This document shows, piece by piece, positions 13,867-24,800 of a stretch of DNA of 64,000 nucleotides. Below the pieces are notes generated by a model. That model made no database searches and was not told the origin of the DNA. It worked only from the letters and a program-made list of their open reading frames with translations. Numbering within the stretch: position 1 is the first letter of the stretch; each line of letters begins with the position of its first letter. The position numbers and the translations under genes are program-made. Origin of the DNA: Branchiostoma floridae (taxonomy: Eukaryota > Chordata > Leptocardii > Amphioxiformes > Branchiostomatidae); contig NC_049985.1 in the NCBI RefSeq assembly GCF_000003815.2, forward strand, positions 7,378,066 through 7,442,065. Reading direction: 5' to 3'.

Positions 13867-13967
13867 AAACTAGTGGTATACATAATTGTATACTTTACAG
13901 ATAAGGAACATGGGAACTATAGATTTTCCTTGTCTGTAAAGTATACAACTATGTATACCACTAGTTT
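13867..13967. repeat. Near-perfect 101-bp hairpin
   Basis: The left arm, starting AAACTAGTGGTATACATA, is about 42 bases long and is mirrored by the right arm ending TATGTATACCACTAGTTT, with one or two mismatches and a loop of about 17 bases. It resembles a MITE or foldback element; there is no coding sequence. Confidence 0.75.
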
Positions 13968-14631
13968 GTATAATATATATATTTGCTGATCTGTATTTGT
14001 TAGCCCCAGATGCCTGATGGCCAGTTACCGGAGGCGTGCTGCTGCGTTTGTGTTGGTAGCTGTTTTTCTTACGGTACGTTTTGTCTTTTATTTCCCAGTT
14101 ACCGATAGGCAATACTAATTTTGGTTATGGACGACATCCTCTGTGTACCCCCACCCCCTAAAAAAACTATTGCGAGTGTACGAAAATGGATGGGCAAAAA
14201 TATTCATCTATTATGTAATCCTAATGGTTAGCAAGATTGAAAAAATCACTGAATACACAGTTTTGTGGTATACCGAACAAGAAAGTCTTTATTTTTGTTC
14301 TTTCACATTTTCTTTCACTTAAGTAGACTTCTTGTCAAGATTTTGCAGCTTCTTTATACAATTCGCTGTATCGTTTAAACCTTTTTGAAAACTGATGAAA
14401 TTTGACGATCGCTAGGGCTAGGATGTCATTCATACAATCAGTGTGGCATTACGACATTACTATAGCCAAACCACGTTGATGTCATGTATTAGCCAAAACT
14501 CTCGCTAACGTTAACGTTAACCCTGCTTTATGTTGATGGAAGTGATGACGGTAACGGGAGACAGGAAAATCGTTTGAACACAAATGATACATGGCGTTTA
14601 TAAGCCATATCAACAATAAACATCAATTAAG

Positions 14632-14773
14632 TGCGGGGGGGGGGGCTTTCAGGTACTTTTCATCGGCCCCTTCAGCAGTCAAGTGATTTTACATGTGGAC
14701 CAGCGGGGGGGGGGGCTTTCAGGTACTTTTCATCGGCCCCTTCAGCAGTCAAGTGATTTTACATGTGGACCAG
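14632..14773. repeat. Two exact 70-bp direct copies headed by poly-G
   Basis: Two adjacent copies each start with a G run of ten or more bases, continue CTTTCAGGTACTTTTCATCG and end TTTTACATGTGGACCAG. They are identical by eye apart from G-run length. This lies about 110 bases upstream of the first NXPE exon seen; it may be a recent duplication or an assembly artefact. Confidence 0.85.
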
Positions 14774-14884
14774 TCGTATTTGGAAAAATGTCTTACCAAA
14801 TTGAACTGGCCATAACGAAATTTTTGTGAGGACATTCAACATTTTGATGTGACTTGTCTTACCATGTCATTTTCTGCTTCACAG

Positions 14885-17800
14885 ACTTTTGAATTCTTGT
14901 TTGTGACGTTGGACAATGTCGAAATCCCGAAGCTACTGCTCAAACCTCGCCTCTTTCGGCGGGTTGAAACCAGAAAATACAACACGGACAAGCCTCCTCA
15001 ACTCAAGCAAGTTAGCCCGCCAAACGACATGACGACTACAACCCCTCATGAGTACCAAGAGTTTGTACCATTAACAAACATCACGACGACAAAACCTCAC
15101 CAACTGAAGCATACAAAACCCCTAAACAGCTCGACAAATAGCCCCCCTCAACTGAAGCAAGTGAGCCAATCAAACAACACAAAACCTTGTGAACTAAAGC
15201 ACGTCACTTGCCCCCCAAAGACAAAAACAGTCGTGTTAAACGGAGACCGCCTATATCACAAAGGTGACGACCTTACCGTGAGGGTGGTGGCAAGAGACGA
15301 AGGAGGAAGACCGAAGACGTACGGAGGAGACTTTTTCCGTGCCAGACTGGTCAGTACTGACCGTTTGCCACTGGCCAGTAGCGCTGGCCATGTCACTGAC
15401 CACTCTAACGGCACCTACACCATGCAGTTCCCACTCTACTGGACAGGGAACATCTCGGTGAGTACGGATTTTTTAGGGACGTAGAGAAGTCTCTTATCAG
15501 GGGCTAAACTAGCATTTTGTGATGTTGCCATGTCTTTTTCAGTGTATATTTACAGCTATTTTGTCCTTTCCCTCCACGTATCTGCGACTGTCTATTGATA
15601 ATGCATAGTCACGATAATGCATCCGCAGTTTTTCTGTGCACTAAGAGGCATTGTACAACATTAGAGACATGTGTTGCTTTCTCTACATAGTAAAACTATT
15701 TTTTTTATCTAATCAGATAAAAATCCAACTCGTACATCCAAGTGAAGCAGTGGCGGTTCTACAGAGAGTGCGGGAGACTCCAAACAAGAGAGTCTTCAAC
15801 TGCAGCTTCGTTGACCTAACGACGAATGCTACACAAACACGACAATGCTACAGCTCCATCGATGCCAGCATGACACCTCGCCAATTGTGCGATCTTTCAA
15901 AACGGGACGTGAACGTAACTTGGATTTGTGAGAAACCGGACAAACTCCCGTGCTCCACCATCTCAATGTGCCATTATGCCAGTACCACGAGCAGAGTAAA
16001 GACGCTGGGCCTTTTGTCTCAAAGGGAACTTTTCCAAGAGTAAGTCCTCATTTTTTTCGGTGGGTCCTTCAAAATCTCCCCTTTCCCCTGGAGAAAACTC
16101 CTCACCTTCGTTCTTCTTCGGGAACAAAGTATATATTTGACGGGGGCAAAGCAGGATACGAATAATATCGATATATCCTATTCTATAACACTTTCTCTCC
16201 CTAGTCCTCTTGATGGATTTGTACATAACATGACGCTACCAATGCAAGTATGCATACGTGTATAGGTATATTTGCATTAAAAAATGTGTTTGCAACGCAT
16301 CATCTTCCACACAACCAGATGTATAGAAAATGTATGTCGATTTACCTATGAATCGTTTATTTCCACGCCCGCAGGCCTTACATAGAGGAGGAACTTAAAG
16401 TAGAGACCAAAGAGCCCATACGTGTCCTTGAGACAGAGCTGGCCATACCTCAACACCTTCCAGCGTGTACGTGGGACAAGTCTGCAGCTCAGGGGTACTG
16501 GTCGGGCAAGGTCTGGCAGTCTTCGGTCTGTGATGTCCGAGTGTTCTCTAAGAACGACATCAGACAGTGCCTGGCTAATAAGACCGTGTATATGTACGGT
16601 ACGTATCACTGGCGGCCACGGTTGTGACATAATGCATAATGATGCTTCTGGTTGGGAGAACACTTGCAAGTCCGACAGTAAATGTTGCTCAGTCTGTATT
16701 TTGATAGTCTCTTCGGCGGGGCGATAAGTTGCTCTCTGATGTTCATTAATTATTGTACTATGTACAAAAATGAAAAAGATCCTTCCTGATTTTGTAACCC
16801 ATTTATACTACTTACTGCTAATTCTAATTATTTGATATCTTTGCCAAAAAAGGACTGTCTGTCTGTGATGAACACCCATAACGCGAGACGTCGTAGACGA
16901 ATGTCTATATAATCTGAATTGGAAGGGGTTGACAAAATAAGAAATAAAAAAACGTTTAGATCATGTGTATGGACTCCTTGCAGCTTTCCATGGTACTGCA
17001 GAAAAACTCCCAGTTCTTATATCTTGTGTTCCTGATTTTTAAAGATGGATACCTCTCGGGGCAGAGAGTACTGAAGTGGTCACGGTAGCTTTAGGATCCC
17101 GGATGGTCATAGAATTACATGCATTTTTTGCACTTTTCTATTCCTCTATTGTAGGTGACTCGACAATTAGACAATGGTACCTGCGTTTGAAGAAGGTATT
17201 GCCGTTGTTCAACGATAATAGGACCATGGATTCAACAGGTTTGTAAGCGTTTCTTAATGGCCTTTCCATGGCTGCTCTTGATAACAAGTGTACATCATGA
17301 AAATATAGTGGTTATACACAACCAGAGTCCGTCACCTTCCCAAAGGCAATACTGATCCAACCTCGCATTGCAGCTAGTTCTCGCTCCTGCAGTGCGAAAA
17401 ATGCATCCCCCTCACCACGGTTCATGCAGGTAAGGAGGTGCTTTGAATGCTTTTACGCAAAGATCGCCATACGGACGCCCAGTAACAAGAATTAACCCAG
17501 AATCGGTAATTTTTTTTGTTTTGTTTGCAGTCCTTCTAGGAGGAGACAACAGCCAGTGGAACATCTCTGTTCGCTACCGGTTCCACCACTTCCCCATTCA
17601 AACAAGGGGATGGGTTGATTTCCGTCAGCTCCGTTACATTGCTGATGAGCTGGACGCCATTCACGGAGGACCAAACACGGTAATATTTTTGGGTCTGTGG
17701 GCGCACTTTACGGCAGATCCGCTCGAGATGATCCAGTCGCGGCTGTACGCCATACGGGGCGCCGTGCATCGTCTCAAGCAGAGGAGTCCCGGTACGCGGG

Positions 17801-18063
17801 TCTTCGTGAGAACTGGGACAACGCGAGAACACAGTGGAGTGCGCTTGGAGTACTACCTGCTTGGGAGCGACTGTCTGGCTTACCAGATCACGGAGGTGAT
17901 ACGAGAGATGTTCCGGGCGGATCCTGACGTGGTCGTGTTGGACACATGGGACATGAGCGTGTGTCAGCCCGGCAAGGACAGCGTTCACCCAGATCAAACG
18001 ATGGTGGACAATCAACTCAACATACTGTTCTCTCATATCTGCCCAAACAAAACGGCTTCATAA
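14885..18063 (+). CDS. NXPE family protein (neurexophilin-like plus PC-esterase), N-terminus missing
   Basis: Exons: 14885-15457, 15717-16039, 16375-16598, 17155-17238 and 17531-18063 (TAA). All junctions are GT/AG and in phase, giving 578 residues. The first exon begins at a clear acceptor (GCTTCACAG), so upstream sequence with the expected signal anchor was not found. A Thr/Pro/Lys-rich stalk precedes an immunoglobulin-like neurexophilin segment (VRVVARDEGGRPKTYGGDFF, then NGTYTMQFPLYWTGNISI). The PC-esterase part shows the GDS block (MYGDSTIRQWYL) and the C-terminal DxxH pair (DSVHPDQ), so catalytic Ser and His are retained. NXPE proteins are secretory-pathway proteins; the esterase fold acts on modified glycans in related families, but the substrate of this one is unknown. 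Which NXPE paralogue it is cannot be said. Confidence 0.88.
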
Positions 18064-18841
18064 ACAGGATAGAAAGGGATTTTTTTTTTCACCTGTGCAA
18101 AATAAGTGTTCTACTTTTATGCTTAGCTAGCAAACAAGTGATACATAGTTTTATTAAGGAGGTTAAATGCTAATTATGCAAATCAGGATCTAATGTGCAT
18201 TATCAATGAAGGGATTCTATGTCTCTGCCACATTCCATGACAGAACTATTCAAACATGTGACATATGTGATTGACAGAGAGAGTTAGGCAAATTGGTTAA
18301 GCATGAAAACTAGATCTAATCAATGAGAAAATACTATAATCCTATACAGTTAAGTGATGGAAACTTCACTTGGAAGCTATGTGAAGGGGAACATTGTAAG
18401 AAAAGATTAGGCAAATCAGGACCTTGGACAGCTTTTGCTATTTGGGTGAGGAAATTGATCAACTGGTATAATTAATGTGAAGATCTTGTTTGTATCATCA
18501 ATGAGAAACATCTATTATATGTAAGTCATGAAGGTAAATTTTGCAAAGGTATGAGGTCATGGAACTCTTTATTCATGAATATATAAAAACTACAAAAGTG
18601 GCATTAGAAACAAACTGTACACTATGTAGGTTGGCACATACAAAATAGACATTTTTAATTGCAAAACCGTTAAATATAGATGAAACTCTATGTACATTAT
18701 CTACAAGTACATTGCAATGCAAAAAAGTGACTTGAAAAGCTTGGTAAGAAAAACTTAAGGTATGACTAAAGATACAGTCTTAAAAGAAAAGTTTGATGTT
18801 ATGAAGTCTTGAGAAATAAGCTGCAGTTCCATTCAGCACTG
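18064..18841. other. Convergent 3' region between NXPE and TMEM237
   Basis: No exon is supported. The two genes converge here, so this is probably their 3' UTRs. A minus-strand AATAAA (TTTATT at 18568-18573) lies about 270 bases past the TMEM237 stop and is a candidate poly(A) signal. Confidence 0.5.
18568..18573 (-). terminator. Candidate TMEM237 poly(A) signal
   Basis: AATAAA on the minus strand, about 270 bases downstream of the TMEM237 stop codon. A second copy exists further on near 18150, so which is used is unknown. Confidence 0.35.
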
Positions 18842-21800
18842 CTAGGCGACAGGATTCCTGGGAACCATCTCAGTTGCAACAAGTGAGTCCTCTGGGTCAT
18901 ACAGATGCTCTGCAACAAGACAAAAACAAGATCTGATTTAGGGATATCTTTACAAATACTGAATTCCTTGCAAATATCCAAGACAGAGGTAGAGTTAGGT
19001 AAAGGTAAGGAAGTCAACAGAGGTGAAGCGTCATCCTTTTTTTCAACTAAGCTAGTGGTACATCAATGAAGATATACATCCAGATGATAAGATATGCCAA
19101 AAAGCAGTTACTCAAGTAATTGGATATGATTTTGGAAATGGTCAGACGTTTCAGACATCATCAGGTGCCTTCTGTCAGTGACACAGGAGAGATCTTGTTG
19201 CAGAGAGTTTTCATATCCTGGCTATGAATTGAGATTTTCTGAAAGTCAATATGGGTGCTAAATTTGGAGTCTTTTTTCCCATAGCCGTACATGCCCTTTG
19301 CAAGGAATAACAAATGCATCAAATCACACCAACACAAATTCCTTTTGCACTTTAAAGAGAAAGTAATGGATATCGAGGAGTTTAACTGCATCTCAAACTA
19401 CCCTTTCAAGGAATCAAGACGTCAGCATGTCTAAAGGTCGCCATGTAATTTTCAGCTCACTAACAGTACTGTAGAGCCTACTTAGCACTAAGCTGGATTC
19501 TAACAGACCTCCACAGGAGCACTTCTAGACACAGGGTCTGGATTTTTTCTTTTCGAAACAGCAGGACATAATACTTCTTTTACAGCTGCACACTTAAGCA
19601 AATTCATCCAAGACATTTAATTTTAGTGCAAGTGATATGCCCCCCCCCCCCCAAAAAAGAAATAGGAAGATGTTGTTAATTTAGATTGAAAGTTCATCTC
19701 TGTTGCTAGAATTCATTCTGTATTAGGATCAAACTATAATCTAACGCATAACTTTTTTCGAGGGGAGAAAAGAAGCCATTACATGAAGGCTTAATAACTA
19801 TCCGTGAACAGACACGAGGGAAGCCATAAACTTTCTGCAACTTTTAATGTACGAGTCACAGGTCCTACCTCCAAAGTGACATTATATTACAATGGATTGG
19901 CTCATGGCTTGACAAAACTTGTGCTGTTCAGTTAAACTTTTTGGTTTATGAGTTTGGGTTTGAACCTTTATTTACTCATGACAAGCTTAAATCAGAGATA
20001 CAAATTACATCAAGTCCTAATAAATCTATCAAAATATATCGTTACATATGTTTAAAATTATACCTCAATCCTGCTACAGAAACTGTAGTAACGTGTGTAC
20101 CTGAGGTGTGGTCTACTGTTGGATTGAGTGCCACGATGAGCCAGCCCAGGATAGCCCCTCCCACCCTCATGGTGTTGATGATCCTCCAGATGTACAGTCT
20201 GTTGGCAGCATCTGAATCCGTCCTGTAAGGAACCAGATAGTCAAGCAGGCAAAGAGATTGTGTATAGAGTTATTTGTATGCAAGTTCACACACTAAATAT
20301 AGAATACAACATGGTGTATTCCGTATTACCTGAGGTACCAGCCTGACTGCTTTGGATTGCCCAAAGGCCAGAGGGCGATCAAACCCGAGCGAAGGCTGGG
20401 ACCAAGGGTGAACTTTATTTATGTCATACCCAGGTGGGGAAACACTGATTTGATTTCCAAACTACTCATAAAAAGGGATAAAATTTGACACATTGTTTCA
20501 ACCTGCACTAAGAATTCTATTCTTTAAGAACATTGAATCGAGAAAAATCCAGCCAGCCAATGTGACCACTTTTAGGGGGCCCTTAGATAATTGTTACAAG
20601 ACGACCTGTCTACAGTGTGCACCAGGATTTTGCCATCTTAAAAATGCTGTCCACTTGAGTCTTAGTTTCTTCAGGTATATGCACACCAGATGTAAGAGTC
20701 CATTGACTCCATTCTTGTACTAAAATAAGGTATAAGGTATAAGCACATGGAACAATGTGACAAATGTGCCAATACGTTAACAAAGACAGTAAAAACTAAC
20801 CAGAGGTTCTGATTGGTGGTTGCCACGGTAGCTGTACTGACGTCTGACGGCATGATGGTGGGAGCTGCGTCCACAAAAAGCCCTATTCTGTCATCTATAC
20901 TGGCTATACTCACACTGAAGATGATGGAAATCAGGTACACTGGAGGGGGGATCATAAAACATCAACTTGTGTCAGTTCCTGTGTAGCTTTAAGGCCGCAG
21001 TGATGGACAGTCAGGATTGGTCTATAGGTGTAAAGTCTGCAGTATTTTTTCTGTCTCTTTGAGAGAGGGAAATGCATTGAATGTGCAATTACTTTATCCT
21101 CCTTTCATCTGCATCATTCCTTTGGAATATTTTATACCTGGGACTGCACAGCAGTAATACATATGAACTGATTCTGCTTATACGTGGCTGTATCCTTCTT
21201 TAGCAGGAAAATTATGTTCTGTAAAAGTTAAACTACAATTCCAACACGAAATTGACTTNNNNNNNNNNNNNNNNNNNNNNNNNNNNNNNNNNNNNNNNNN
21301 NNNNNNNNNNNNNNNNNNNNNNNNNNNNNNNNNNNNNNNNNNNNNNNNNNNNNNNNNNTCCAGTCTTACGCAGCTTGTACTTACTTCACAAAACTGGTGT
21401 GTTACACCTAAAGGCAGTTTACAGTTTATGGAAACAAACAACTACATGTAAGGCCCTACCTGTCAAACACAGAGACTGTACAGATGGCGAGCAGCAGGTA
21501 GAACAGTGACTGTGCGGGCTGTGCCTTACCTGTCAAACACAGAGACTGTGCAGATGGCGAGCAGCAGGTAGAACAGTGACTGTGCGGGCTGTGCCTTACC
21601 TGTCAAACACAGAGACTGTGCACATGGCTGTGCCTTACCTGTCAAACACAGAGACTGTACAGATGGCGAGCAGCAGGTAGAAGAGTGACTGTGCGGGCTG
21701 TGCCTTACCTGTCAAACACAGAGACTGTGCAGATGGCGAGCAGCAGGTAGAACAGTGACTGTGCGGGCTGTGCCTTACCTGTCAAACACAGAGACTGTGC

Positions 21801-24800
21801 ACATGGCTGTGCCTTACCTGTCAAACACAGAGACTGTACAGATGGCGAGCAGCATGTAGAAGAGTGACTGTGCGGGCTGTGCCTTACCTGTCAAACACAG
21901 AGACTGTACAGATGGCGAGCAGCAGGTAGAACAGTGACTGTGCGGGTTGTGCCATACCTGTCAAACACAGAGACTGTACAGATGGCGAGCAGCAGGTAGA
22001 AGAGAGACTGTGCGGGCTGTGCCTTACCTGTCAAACACAGAGACTGTACAGATGGCTGAGCCTTACCTGTCAAACACAGAGACTGTACAGATGGCTGAGC
22101 AGCAGGTAGAACANNNNNNNNNNNNNNNNNNNNNNNNNNNNNNNNNNNNNNNNNNNNNNNNNNNNNNNNNNNNNNNNNNNNNNNNNNNNNNNNNNNNNNN
22201 NNNNNNNNNNNNNNNNNNNNNNNNNNNNNNNNNNNNNNNNNNNNNNNNNNNNNNNNNNNNNNNNNNNNNNNNNNNNNNNNNNNNNNNNNNNNNNNNNNNN
22301 NNNNNNNNNNNNNNNNNNNNNNNNNNNNNNNNNNNNNNNNNNNNNNNNNNNNNNNNNNNNNNNNNNNNNNNNNNNNNNNNNNNNNNNNNNNNNNNNNNNN
22401 NNNNNNNNNNNNNNNNNNNNNNNNNNNNNNNNNNNNNNNNNNNNNNNNNNNNNNNNNNNNNNNNNNNNNNNNNNNNNNNNNNNNNNNNNNNNNNNNNNNN
22501 NNNNNNNNNNNNNNNNNNNNNNNNNNNNNNNNNNNNNNNNNNNNNNNNNNNNNNNNNNNNNNNNNNNNNNNNNNNNNNNNNNNNNNNNNNNNNNNNNNNN
22601 NNNNNNNNNNNNNNNNNNNNNNNNNNNNNNNNNNNNNNNNNNNNNNNNNNNNNNNNNNNNNNNNNNNNNNNNNNNNNNNNNNNNNNNNNNNNNNNNNNNN
22701 NNNNNNNNNNNNNNNNNNNNNTGTCAAACACAGAGACTGTACAGATGGCCAGCAGCAGGTAGAACAGTGACTGTGCAGGCTGAGCCTTACCTGTCAAACA
22801 CAGAGACTGTGCTGGCTGTGCCTTACCTGTCAAACACAGAGACTGTGCTGGCTGTGCCTTACCTGTCAAACACAGAGACTGTACAGATGGCTGAGCCTTA
22901 CCTGTCAAACACAGAGACTGTACAGATGGCTGAGCCTTACCTGTCAAACACAGAGACTGTGCAGATGGCCAGCAGCAGGTAGAACAGTGACTGTGCGGGC
23001 TGTGCCTTACCTGTCAAACACAGAGACTGTGCTGGCTGTGCCTTACCTGTCAAACACAGAGACTGTACAGATGGCTGTGCCTTACCTGTCAAACACAGAG
23101 ACTGTACAGATGGCTGTGCGTTACCTGTCAAACACAGAGACTGTACAGATGGCTGTGCCTTACCTGTCAAACACAGAGACTGTACAGATGGTTGTGCCTT
23201 ACCTGTCAAACACAGAGACTGTGCAGATGGCGAGCAGCAGGTAGAAGAGTGACTGTGCGGGCTGTGCCTTACCTGTCAAACACAGAGAGAGACTGTACAG
23301 ATGGCTGTGTCTTACCTGTCAAACACAGAGACTGTATAGATGGCTGTGTCTTACCTGTCAAACACAGAGACAGTACAGATGGCGAGCAGCAGGTAGAACA
23401 GTGACTGTGCAGGTTGTGCCAGCCGGCTGTACTGCTGGAGGAAGTTCAGGTCTCCCTTCTCCGTCAGCAGGAAGACCACGATGCAGTGCCACAGCGAGTA
23501 CCCGGCTAGGATCCCGTGGCAGAACAGCGCAAACTTCTTGAACCCTCGATGAGTCGACTGCAACAGAGAAATTACCCCTTAGTATGCTAAGCTACATTGT
23601 ACAATATGTACCTACATGTATTGCAGTATACATATAAGGGCAAACCTGTTCTTGTCAGCTTTAACTGGACATCATGGCTATAATTGAGGGAACTCTACTG
23701 ACACTACAAAACTACATGGACTTTCCTATGGTCTTCTTTAACAGTACATATATGCAAGTCATTACATTTATGGACACCAGAATATGTATTTCCATTACTA
23801 TACTTCTATACTACAGTATTGTTTCAACTATGATTCCAAAAATACTGTGAAAACCTCCTCTATCCTACTGCAAGATAAAAACACTAATTGTAGTAACTGA
23901 ATTCACACTGTAGATGTAGCTGTAGACAGGAGGGTTAAGTTACCAGTGCCAGTTCCCCTGTAGTCCTGTCAGCCTTGTTCTGCTCGGCATATTCCTCGTC
24001 CGTCTCCTGTAACCGTGACAACCGGCGCCGCTGCTCCACCCGGAAACCACCTGTTGGTACAAGACCAGCATTCAGTTTTTGGCAACACCTCATGGGTGGA
24101 GCATATCTATGCTTGTCTGTGTTTCCATGATTCCCAATGCGTAAATGTATACACAAGGGAGCATTGCCATATGTGTAAAGTTCTGATGTTTCTAAATTTT
24201 ATCAGTGGAGTTGGAGGGGTTGTAAAGCAGTCTGGGTGGATATGAGTGAAGTCTGCCATCTTTGATTGCCTTGTTTGAAGCAAAGGAAACTTAAATGAAC
24301 TTTTGATTATGCTGCCAAGTTGAGAAAAGAAACTACATATTTCAGAAGAATATGACATGTATTCGTAGGTACATGATAATACCGCATTTTACATTCTATT
24401 TTCTTAAGACGAGGAGGGCACAAGATGTAGTGACACCAGGGTCCTAAGACTGACCTACTTGATGTACAGTACATTGTACATATACCAGGGAATATGAAAA
24501 ACTGTGTCTTACTTTTGGTTTCCACAAAGAGTGGTCCTACAGGCTGACTGGTCATGGAGGAGACCTTGTGTGGTTTCTGCACATCTGTCGTCTTGTCACC
24601 AACGATGATGTCCTCATCTGCTACCATGAAGTCTACTGAAACTGTAAGCAGAGGGAAAAAACAACTGTCACCCTTTTTTTTCTTCAGAAAATTGTTGTAC
24701 GGAATCATTTTGATGTCCTCATCCGCTACCATGAAGTCTACTGAAACTGTAAGCAGGCAGAAAAACAACTGTCAACATTACTTTCTTCAGAACATTGTTT

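Larger units (their letters stand above)
9819..14884. other. FBXO8 upstream region and intergenic DNA
   Basis: No protein-coding exon is supported. The stretch holds the candidate FBXO8 5' exon, a TA-flanked MITE, two perfect hairpins and a 70-bp duplication, all listed separately. A phrase containing GGGACAATCTACTCA occurs twice, at about 13300 and 13605, showing a diverged local duplication. Confidence 0.5.

Noticed and set aside
17536-18036. 166-codon minus-strand frame opposite the last NXPE exon
   Set aside because: Antisense shadow of a well-supported esterase exon; no family resemblance.
21891-22947. Long open frames on both strands across the 22.1-22.7 kb region
   Set aside because: They are mostly N; the readable parts are repeated exon-edge units, not a repeat protein gene.
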